Below are positions 15,272 through 21,039 of a DNA stretch of 21,039 nucleotides, piece after piece. Origin of the DNA: a virus. The translations under genes were made by a program, and so were the position numbers. Each line of letters opens with the position of its first letter. Position 1 is the stretch's first letter. The stretch covers positions 1 to 21,039 of the IMG/VR virus record IMGVR_UViG_3300047281_000035, one strand, 5' to 3'. The notes below the pieces were generated by a model. The model saw nothing but the letters and a program-made list of their open reading frames with translations. It was not told the origin of the DNA and searched no databases.

Positions 15272-15838
15272 GGCGGATTCCTTGAAAGTGAAGGGGTTAT
15301 GATCGGCAACAACAACATCCGCCCCAGCGCGGCCGATCTCAACTAACGCTAGGTGATTTCCTCGAATTTCGGTCATACGCCCGTCATATGGCTGGCCTTC
15401 AAACTCTCCAGCTTCCATGACTGGCACATAGCGATATGCGCAGGATAATTCTCGTACTTTATCAGTTTCAATCCCAGCGATTGCCGCAGCATCCCAAATG
15501 CAAATGTCGGCATCCAAATAAGGATGAGTAAAAGTAATATCTGAACCGATAGCACCAACGACCAATTCAGGCTTGGGGTCATCAACGGTAACGGGGACGT
15601 GCTCCGAAAGAATCGGCAAACGTGCAAAGGTTTCAGCCCCACGCTCCAATTCAATCGGATCACGAAAGAGTCTGTAAATTTTATTAGAGTCAAGTCCTAA
15701 TGACTCCCATCCTGGGATTTCAATCCCACGGTAAGGATTTACAGTAGCTTTTGAAATATGGGAGCGATCTACATGCAAACGACCATCAGCGTCGATTGTT
15801 CGAGCAGTACGGTCAAAAGCAAATTTAATAGTAGGCAT
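14588..15838 (-). CDS. DUF2213 prohead protease-scaffold protein
   Basis: A 416-aa two-part protein. Residues 1-~185 match DUF2213 (FDRTARTIDADGRLHVDR at 8-25, NPYRGIEIPGWESLGLD 34-50, LSCAYRY 131-137, IRGNHLALVEIGRAG 158-172), regarded as prohead-protease-like. H80, S132 and E167 are candidate catalytic residues, inferred from His-Ser-Glu order in HK97-type proteases. Residues ~190-416 are Ala/Glu-rich and largely helical, as expected for a scaffold that fills the procapsid. The frame extends upstream to 15901. ATG 15838 is chosen because family members start shortly before FDR; ATG 15862, which overlaps the previous stop as ATGA, would add eight residues. Neither has a clear ribosome-binding site. 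Confidence 0.85.
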   Translation of the reverse strand: MPTIKFAFDRTARTIDADGRLHVDRSHISKATVNPYRGIEIPGWESLGLDSNKIYRLFRDPIELERGAETFARLPILSEHVPVTVDDPKPELVVGAIGSDITFTHPYLDADICIWDAAAIAGIETDKVRELSCAYRYVPVMEAGEFEGQPYDGRMTEIRGNHLALVEIGRAGADVVVADHNPFTFKESAMKMTKLGKALFAALCAASPVLAADSALPALVGPATRKNFNKEDIKGKLLALDAELDPQQLDNVIDALLDVEQEPKAVMTPMAAADESPVEKLRALLAGKVDEETINSACALFPDAPAQDEEVEPGMKKEEVEAAMDGLRKDLLAANEAAREVRAVVGDVALDSAAEIYGFALDHMKIDRQGVEGVPALRALFKVAAASKANATPTPVAQDSAAMLAKFPGAARFRNA

Positions 15839-15858
15839 AGTCAGATTATGGCACGAGT

Positions 15859-16395
15859 TCATTTGACGGGCAATTCTTCCCACCACATATTGAATATGCA
15901 ATGAGCTTCAGAATTGCCAGGATTGCTAAATTTATAAATCCCAGTACTACCAGAAGGCGCTCCAAGTTGACTTTCCATTTCATCACCAATAGTCGCAGAT
16001 TGCCCAGTGGCACTTACTGCTTTGACATACATCAAGTCATAAAGCGTACCGCCCGTAAATGCGCCGCCCGAGGTTAAAGTGCATTGTGGGATATAAATCG
16101 GCAAAGGATTGTCCAAGAAGTCACATTTTCCAAGAATTGGCAATGCATTATTCCAAGAACCGGAAGGCGTGGCATTTCGATAAACTTCACAGCGCACATC
16201 GCCACCATTAACATGCATCCCAAATCCACGGATGACAATGTCTACTGGGCGAACCATCTTGATATTTAGAGTGGCTCCGGCTGCAAGAGTAAATTCTTTA
16301 AAAGTGCGAAATTGAGTACCGGCATAAAAGCTACCCAATTCTGAGTCAACTTTCACACGGTTATTTCTATTACCTGGCAGAGAGGACGGATACAT
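15859..16395 (-). CDS. Unassigned beta-rich head-module protein (178 aa)
   Basis: I do not recognise a named family. The protein looks compact and beta-rich: YAGTQFRTFKEFTLAAGATL, NIKMVRPVDIVIRGFGMHV, GGDVRCEVYRNATPSGSWNN, then PIYIPQCTLTSGG and GGTLYDLMYVKAVSATGQS, ending in CIFNMWWEELPVK. The pattern suggests a single jelly-roll-like domain; similar hypothetical proteins occur among structural genes of other phages as I recall. There is no signal peptide or membrane segment. AAGG lies upstream of the ATG at 16395. It sits eight bases after the minor head gene and just before the protease-scaffold gene, so a capsid decoration, head fibre or head-vertex role is possible, but this is inference. 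Confidence 0.75.
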   Translation of the reverse strand: MYPSSLPGNRNNRVKVDSELGSFYAGTQFRTFKEFTLAAGATLNIKMVRPVDIVIRGFGMHVNGGDVRCEVYRNATPSGSWNNALPILGKCDFLDNPLPIYIPQCTLTSGGAFTGGTLYDLMYVKAVSATGQSATIGDEMESQLGAPSGSTGIYKFSNPGNSEAHCIFNMWWEELPVK

Positions 16396-16402
16396 AAAAA
16401 CC

Positions 16403-17191
16403 TTACGGTATCGGCAATACTGCCCGACAAGTACAACGGCAATTTATTTCCTCTCCAGGTTGGATAAATTCGCCGGAAATTTTACAACCTTCCGCTATCT
16501 TATACCTTTTTCCGTCCGCTGCAACATGATCTTGCCTAGGATTTTTTCCAGCATGGCTATGCATCCAAATAGCTTCGGTAATTCCGAGCTCCATTTGTCG
16601 CGCCCGATTAACCACGGAATTGGCTTTATTGGATTGATCTCGGGAGATTAATTCAGCCCTGCGATGCGTTACGGGGTAAATGGCTTTAATGTCTTTAACC
16701 ATTGACTCTAAGTCACGCCCAGCACTGTAGGAGCGCATCACAACGCCCTCAACTTGTTGCAAATATTTCTCTGGAATTGAGCGGATAAGTCCGACATTTT
16801 CAGCTAGGGAAGCATTAAAAGCATCCCTAACGGCTGGAGTCATTTTAAATTCTACCGTCCAGCCCGCATCTTTTAGAGCTTGACGAAACGCCGAGTCGCT
16901 CGCCTTAAACATCCCTTGAAGGTAAGCCTCGGCTATTTTCGGAGCGTATTCGTCAAAGCGGTCAATCCAGCGTTTTGCCAAGTCATCAAGGATACCCTTA
17001 ATTTGCTGGGCAGGGCTTGCATCTTGGGCTTGATCTACCAGCATAGCCATGCGTGGCGGCTTTTTGCGATATTCAGCGGTAAGCCAATATTCCACAGAAT
17101 TACTCATTTCTTCAATGAGTTTTTGCAAAGCCTTACGATAGCGAGACTCTATTCCTCGATTAGCAGAAACTGGGCGAACGAGTTTACGCAT
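16403..17191 (-). CDS. Minor head protein, SPP1 gp7 / Mu F-like
   Basis: A 262-aa protein of the phage head morphogenesis family. The N-terminal ~170 residues are helical and charged (SRYRKALQKLIEEM; DLAKRWIDRFDEYAPKIAEA). The C-terminal domain has the diagnostic motifs: ISRDQSNKANSVVNRAR (182-198), ITEAIWMHSHAGKNPRQDHVAADGK split over 204-228, and PGEEINCRCTCRAVLP (245-260) with Cys at 236, 251, 253 and 255. Proteins of this family bind the portal and are packaged in small numbers. The start overlaps the portal gene by eight bases, the usual neighbour order. Confidence 0.92.
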   Translation of the reverse strand: MRKLVRPVSANRGIESRYRKALQKLIEEMSNSVEYWLTAEYRKKPPRMAMLVDQAQDASPAQQIKGILDDLAKRWIDRFDEYAPKIAEAYLQGMFKASDSAFRQALKDAGWTVEFKMTPAVRDAFNASLAENVGLIRSIPEKYLQQVEGVVMRSYSAGRDLESMVKDIKAIYPVTHRRAELISRDQSNKANSVVNRARQMELGITEAIWMHSHAGKNPRQDHVAADGKRYKIAEGCKISGEFIQPGEEINCRCTCRAVLPIP

Positions 17192-18722
17192 CTTTAGCTA
17201 AGAACTCTTTGCCAACAGATTGGGGGATACCTAAAGTGCTATGACCACTTGCAGCCGCCGCCATTGCTTTGTGTTGCGCTTCGCTGACACTTTTATCCAT
17301 TGCTTCAAAATTATCAGGCTCTAAAATGCTAATGTCGACATCTAAGCCCTGATAACCACTTTCAGGATCACGCGCTAAGCGTTCTCTTTCTTCGCTAGGA
17401 TCAAGTACCCCACGGTCAATATAAGCCACGGCAGTAAGCCCATCGGCGGTGCGAATCTCGGCCAATTCTTTTGGAGTCATTTGATATAGCGGGATAAAAC
17501 TAAAACTAATGTCAGGATCTATTTCGCTAAATAATGACAATTGGACGCACTTTAAAATAGTCTCAATCGGTTCGCGCCAATAAGCTTCTTGTTGAGCCGC
17601 AATCCAATCGTAGAACACTCGAATCTCACCGTCACTCGAAGCATTAAGACCGGCTGGGCTAATACCAGTCAGAACAATTGCTGGAGTTCTTGATACGCTA
17701 CACATATGCTCTTGGCTTTGCGCCTGTAGCTCATGTAATCCTGAAAGTGGTGTATTGACTTGTACGATCTCTTCCTGATCTTTATCAAGGAGCATTAAGC
17801 CCTTATTACTTCGAGTTGCAGTAAATAACTCAGCGCGCGCAAATAAATCGGCACCATCATCATTACCTTGGAGAACTTGCTCCATTGATGTGGCCAACGC
17901 AGTAATGGAGAAATTGTTAATTAGATCGGCCACACTTTGACGCGTTCTGAGCCAATTGTTGACGTAAGGTTCTGCGAGTTGAGATAGTGACATACCGGCA
18001 AAGTTAAATGCGGGCTTTAAAATATCTGGCAACGGGCGCGTGACAATGGTCATAAGGCGAGAAGCATGAACTTCTTGACCAAGCATGAACCAACGGGACG
18101 GTTTATAAAAATCAGGAGCTGCGGGATCTAAAGCGTTATATCCAGCCGGAGTAGTCCAGATGGCTTCGACACAAGATAAACGATTCAGTGAACCTTTTTT
18201 GACTGTTCTTGGATCTAAAACTAATGGAGTTTTTCGGTCAGCCCCATTAATGTCGATAAAGATTTGTGCGCGCCCGAAGTAGCAATCATTTTCAGCGGCG
18301 GTTTGCAAAATTTTACGTACATCAAGCCTTTTAAATTCATCTTCAATTAATTTAATTTTATCTGCGTTTGTATTGTCATCTTCTTGCTTGCTAGTGAATT
18401 TGATCCATTCTCGAGTCAATTCAGTACTTAGGGCAGAAGCAAACGCTCGATACTCTGCACGTGTAGCCAATTGCGATAAGTACGAAAAGCCTGGGAAACC
18501 TCCCCCAGTAGGATAAGCTTGAGCGAGCATTGAGTAATTAGTCGTCGCATCCATCGCCAATACTGGAGCATTAGCACCTTTAGGAACCACTCCATTCAAA
18601 ATATCAGGGGCTTTAACTGGATAGCCCTCCATCAAATTTGAGGATTGCGCTTTGGCTTTATTAGCAGCTTGACGCAATTTTGTCCCTTTAGGAGTATTGC
18701 GTCGAAGATTAGGCTTAGTCAT
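17184..18722 (-). CDS. Portal protein (DUF1073 / Phage_portal_3-like)
   Basis: A 512-aa protein matching the DUF1073-type portal family, the dodecameric ring through which DNA enters and leaves the head. After a basic N-terminus, GFPGFSYLSQLATRAEYRAF (75-94) leads into the portal core; later VLDPRTVKKGSLNRLSCVEA, VNNWLRTRQSVADLINNFS, ARAELFTATRSNKGLMLLDK, TPAIVLTGISPAGLNASSDGE split near the middle, and FYDWIAAQQEAYWREPIE follow. The last ~50 residues are more variable. AAGGGA precedes the ATG at 18722. The gene lies between TerL and the minor head protein, the standard order. Pfam links part of this family by name to Acb1-type anti-CBASS proteins, but size and context here say portal. Confidence 0.92.
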   Translation of the reverse strand: MTKPNLRRNTPKGTKLRQAANKAKAQSSNLMEGYPVKAPDILNGVVPKGANAPVLAMDATTNYSMLAQAYPTGGGFPGFSYLSQLATRAEYRAFASALSTELTREWIKFTSKQEDDNTNADKIKLIEDEFKRLDVRKILQTAAENDCYFGRAQIFIDINGADRKTPLVLDPRTVKKGSLNRLSCVEAIWTTPAGYNALDPAAPDFYKPSRWFMLGQEVHASRLMTIVTRPLPDILKPAFNFAGMSLSQLAEPYVNNWLRTRQSVADLINNFSITALATSMEQVLQGNDDGADLFARAELFTATRSNKGLMLLDKDQEEIVQVNTPLSGLHELQAQSQEHMCSVSRTPAIVLTGISPAGLNASSDGEIRVFYDWIAAQQEAYWREPIETILKCVQLSLFSEIDPDISFSFIPLYQMTPKELAEIRTADGLTAVAYIDRGVLDPSEERERLARDPESGYQGLDVDISILEPDNFEAMDKSVSEAQHKAMAAAASGHSTLGIPQSVGKEFLAKDA

Positions 18723-18754
18723 GATTAGATTCCCTTAGTACTGAACATTGTAGA

Positions 18755-20200
18755 TTATCTGCCTAAAGCTTTGTTTAAAGCTTCTTGAGTAATTTTAAGT
18801 TTATTAAATAACGGATAGAGGCGACGTAATGCTTGAGTAGTCGCATCAACTTGGTCATCATTAGCAGATGCCGGAAAGCTTGTCATTTCGCTTACATAAT
18901 CCTTAATCCAAGGGGCCGTGTCAGGATGTGGCAACCACACATTACCAGCTTCCCAATAGCTAGTTACTGCGTGAGCTCTAGCCAACTTGGAGCCATCGGG
19001 CTCAACTGGAATAATTCCAGGCACTTTAGATTTTAAAGTATCAATAACTGCTGGGCCATTGGCCTTGTCTTCAATAAGTACTTCGCGCACTCTAGGATAT
19101 TTATCCCTCAAATCGCAAACTTCGGTCAAAGTCTTAGTAAACGACATGCGGGCGCGAACCTGATCCAATAAGTAACTATTCGCCCCAGCCTTAGCCCATA
19201 TTTGCCCCACGACAAAGTCAGTACCGTCGGTATCTTTAAAAGTGCAGTCCCATGAGGCAATGACTTTGTCGAATTTAGTTGGCAAATCTTTAGGGTAGTA
19301 GTAGCGCAAACCTTCCTCTTTGAAGACGTTACCACCCAAAGGTTTAGGGGTTTGTTGATACATGGCCGCCCACCAATAGTCACTAAACAGACTTTTAACT
19401 TCCAATAAGAATTCAAGGCTCTTTAGCTCGGGGACGAGAGCCCCTTCAGGCAACTCAGGGTTATAGCCGACTTCTCCTGGCAAATTAATCGCCGGAAAGC
19501 GCAATATTCGTAGCCTAGAGTCGCCCTTGTAATGGGCGCAAATTCGAGCCGGTAAATCATCTTCAGCCCAGCTCGTAGCCATGACTATTTGCCCTGAGTA
19601 CTCGGAGAGACGAGTAGTAAATACGGTTTGATACCAATTCCAATGACCTTCTTTAGTTGTTGGGCTCAGGGCTTCCTTTTGATTTTTAATCGGATCGTCA
19701 ATAAGTGCGATGTCTAAAGGTCGACCCGTAAGACCGGAGCCCACACCAACGCCTAAATAACTACCAGTGCCTCCAGGTGCGGTAAATTCTCCGGTGCGAT
19801 TGACATCATATCGACGCTTCTCATCGGGGCACGGGAATACCCGTTTATGTTCATCTGAAGCAAGACCTCGGCGCACATCCTGAGCCATTGAGGTAGCTAA
19901 TTCATCGGAGTAACTAGCACCGCCCACTCGCAGATCGGGGAACTTTCCCAAAATATAAGCTGGGAGTTTGCGACTGGCAATTTCAGATTTGCCATGCTGG
20001 GGAGGGGCTTGAAGTACAAGAATCGGACGTTTGCCCGCTAAGACATCTTCTAAAAACTGATCAATCGCCAAGCAAACGGATTGACTAAAAAAACTCTCTT
20101 TGTACTTGGAATTCGTGTAATTGATATAAGCCGCTAAGTGGCTTCGAGCCTTACGACGCTTTAAGAGCTCGGTAGCAGCTTCACGTTTCGTCAACATCAT
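18755..20200 (-). CDS. terL: Terminase large subunit
   Basis: A 481-aa ATPase-nuclease that powers DNA packaging and cuts the concatemer. The Walker A motif is QAPPQHGKS (64-72); Walker B is DIALIDDP (163-170); VMATSWAEDD (206-215) is a likely coupling motif. The RNase H-like nuclease has D318 in ASWDCTFKD, acidic residues in LIEDKANG (375-382), and NDDQVDA (447-453). All expected catalytic elements are present, so the enzyme should be active. The ATG at 20200 is followed by another at 20197; the gene overlaps terS by 20 bases with no strong ribosome-binding site, suggesting coupling. It ends 32 bases before the portal gene. Confidence 0.96.
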   Translation of the reverse strand: MMLTKREAATELLKRRKARSHLAAYINYTNSKYKESFFSQSVCLAIDQFLEDVLAGKRPILVLQAPPQHGKSEIASRKLPAYILGKFPDLRVGGASYSDELATSMAQDVRRGLASDEHKRVFPCPDEKRRYDVNRTGEFTAPGGTGSYLGVGVGSGLTGRPLDIALIDDPIKNQKEALSPTTKEGHWNWYQTVFTTRLSEYSGQIVMATSWAEDDLPARICAHYKGDSRLRILRFPAINLPGEVGYNPELPEGALVPELKSLEFLLEVKSLFSDYWWAAMYQQTPKPLGGNVFKEEGLRYYYPKDLPTKFDKVIASWDCTFKDTDGTDFVVGQIWAKAGANSYLLDQVRARMSFTKTLTEVCDLRDKYPRVREVLIEDKANGPAVIDTLKSKVPGIIPVEPDGSKLARAHAVTSYWEAGNVWLPHPDTAPWIKDYVSEMTSFPASANDDQVDATTQALRRLYPLFNKLKITQEALNKALGR

Positions 20201-20900
20201 CAGCTTGAATAATAGCCGCTAATTGGCTATCGGTTAAATCTTCAGCACGAATATGAACGAGAGGCACCGGAGAGCCCCCAGGTCCGCTAATTTCTTTGCG
20301 ATCTACCAGCATACCAAGATATTTTGAAATGTTCGCCAAGGCCGCATCCTGATCCCGTGTGAGCACTTTCAATCCATCTTTCGTCTTTTGGACTCCAGCA
20401 TAGAGTTTTCGGGCAGAGCCCTTTAGCTTACGGGTATCTGTAATGTGAAGATATTCCTCTCCGTTACCGCCACACTCAGGGCAATCAGGATGCGGCTCGG
20501 CGTTCAAGTCGTAACCAAATCCTCCCATACCGTCAGGCACAGGCTTTTTCAATTCGACGGCACGATTTACCGCCTCTAAATATTCGTTCTCAGTCCACTG
20601 GTATTGATGACCATATCCATGGCAATGACGGCAACAAATGCGACGCAGTTGCGTCAAGTCATTCACATCAGCAGTAGCGATTGCTTTCCATTGGCGCAAT
20701 ACCCAAGTTGCATCCAGTTCAGCAATTTCGGCTAGTTGTTCTTTGCGCTCTTCGATTCCAGCAGCAATTTCAGGAACTTTGAGGAGGTCGTGCCCCTGCG
20801 CTCCGGCCGTTTTTTGAGAATAGCCCGCCCGTATCGCCGCCTGAGTAGCGTTGAAGTCTCGGCAATATTCTTGCACAAAGCGAATTTGTCTAGCGTTCAT
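20181..20900 (-). CDS. terS: Terminase small subunit with zinc-ribbon-like insert
   Basis: A 239-aa protein whose N-terminus (ARQIRFVQEYCRDFNATQAA 3-22, IRAGYSQKTAGAQGHDLL 23-40) is the helix-turn-helix of the Terminase_2 family that recognises packaging-start DNA. Helices to about residue 85 would form the oligomerisation core. An insert at ~88-150 carries CxxC pairs at C90/C93 and C140/C143, with nearby C89 and H94, resembling a split zinc ribbon. The C-terminus (~180-239) would contact TerL. The ATG at 20900 has only a weak ribosome-binding site. It is the first gene of the operon in this window and lies beside a cluster of short repeats that could be its binding site. Confidence 0.92.
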   Translation of the reverse strand: MNARQIRFVQEYCRDFNATQAAIRAGYSQKTAGAQGHDLLKVPEIAAGIEERKEQLAEIAELDATWVLRQWKAIATADVNDLTQLRRICCRHCHGYGHQYQWTENEYLEAVNRAVELKKPVPDGMGGFGYDLNAEPHPDCPECGGNGEEYLHITDTRKLKGSARKLYAGVQKTKDGLKVLTRDQDAALANISKYLGMLVDRKEISGPGGSPVPLVHIRAEDLTDSQLAAIIQADDVDET

Positions 20901-20909
20901 AGTGCTTTC

Positions 20910-20939
20910 ATTCTAGCCGAAAATAATCACAAAAGGCAA
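20910..20939 (-). promoter_or_regulatory. Candidate sigma70-like promoter before terS
   Basis: On the minus strand, TTGCCT (20939-20934) and TAGAAT (20915-20910) are separated by 18 bases and lie just upstream of the terS ATG. The -10 box differs from consensus at one position, the -35 at two. The leader would be only a few bases long. Late phage promoters often need phage-coded activators, so this is tentative. Confidence 0.35.
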
Positions 20940-20954
20940 ATACCCCTATACCCC
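20938..20954. repeat. 17-bp direct repeat, copy 1
   Basis: AAATACCCCTATACCCC occurs here and again at 21023-21039, 85 bases apart, in the gene-free stretch upstream of terS. Each copy holds two TACCCC motifs eight bases apart. It may be a binding site for TerS or a regulator. Confidence 0.8.
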
Positions 20955-20959
20955 CGCTT

Positions 20960-20986
20960 TACCCCGCACTTAAAAATAGCGGGGTA
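20960..20986 (+). repeat. Palindrome TACCCCGC/GCGGGGTA between the direct repeats
   Basis: A perfect eight-base inverted repeat (20960-20967 and 20979-20986) surrounds an 11-base AT-rich spacer. On the plus strand it is followed by a short TTTT, so it could act as a weak terminator for plus-strand transcription. It could equally be a protein-binding site, since its arms contain the same TACCCC motif as the flanking direct repeats. Confidence 0.6.
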
Positions 20987-21022
20987 TTTTATAACTCTTT
21001 GATTTTATTAGAAATTAGTACA

Positions 21023-21039
21023 AAATACCCCTATACCCC
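21023..21039. repeat. 17-bp direct repeat, copy 2 (at window edge)
   Basis: Identical to the copy at 20938-20954. It ends at the last base of the window, so the repeat or a larger array may continue further right. Confidence 0.8.

Noticed and set aside
17184-18722. Anti-CBASS Acb1-like function for the DUF1073 protein
   Set aside because: The Pfam naming overlap is known, but the 512-aa length, the order TerL-portal-Mu F-like protein and the motifs fit a portal.
20736-21002. 88-aa plus-strand reading frame crossing the terS start
   Set aside because: It is mostly antisense to terS, has no recognisable domain and crosses the repeat cluster; no ribosome-binding site is convincing.
1-21039. 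Search by eye for a reverse transcriptase, template repeat, CRISPR array, tRNA, integrase or lysis genes
   Set aside because: None was found; all bases are accounted for by the late structural operon and its short gaps. The DGR inference therefore rests only on the Mtd-like fibre.

Overview
The window is the late (virion-building) half of a contractile-tailed bacteriophage or prophage (Caudoviricetes, myovirus morphology). Every convincing gene lies on the minus strand, so transcription runs from the right edge (terminase) to the left edge (tail fibre). Genes are packed with overlaps or gaps of a few bases, mostly ATGA or TAATG junctions, as in one long late operon. No host gene, integrase, tRNA, CRISPR array, insertion sequence or lysis gene is visible, so prophage versus free phage cannot be decided. 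Base composition is moderately AT-rich by eye. The protein families point to a proteobacterial host, but this is inference.

Reading in the direction of transcription: (1) 20.9-21.04 kb, an intergenic block with iterated TACCCC motifs, a 17-bp direct repeat and a palindrome next to the small terminase gene. (2) 16.4-20.9 kb, packaging and portal: TerS with a zinc-ribbon-like insert, TerL, portal, and an SPP1 gp7/Mu F-like minor head protein. (3) 13.0-16.4 kb, head: an unassigned 178-aa protein, a DUF2213-type protease-scaffold protein with a likely internal start for a separate scaffold, a Gp24-like cement protein, and the major capsid protein followed by a UUCG-loop terminator. (4) 10.9-12.97 kb, connector and neck: a 111-aa unknown, DUF4054 adaptor, HK97 gp10-like protein, probable head closure protein and tail terminator. 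(5) 8.26-10.9 kb, sheath, tube and tail assembly chaperones G and GT, the latter apparently made by a programmed -1 frameshift with a visible slippery heptamer and stem-loop. (6) 1.57-8.25 kb, tape measure with embedded lysozyme domain, Dit-like protein, plug, hub, Gp138-type spike, gp25-like wedge, gpJ-like wedge and a DUF2612 protein. This baseplate order resembles the simple contractile phages Pam3 and E217. (7) 1-1.58 kb, a tail fibre cut by the window edge.

The most interesting point is the tail fibre. After a generic fibre N-terminus, its last ~190 visible residues resemble Mtd, the receptor-binding protein of Bordetella phage BPP-1 that is diversified by a diversity-generating retroelement (DGR). 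The C-terminal part where the variable repeat would sit lies beyond the left edge. The window therefore predicts a DGR (variable repeat, template repeat and reverse transcriptase) immediately to the left, but does not contain one.
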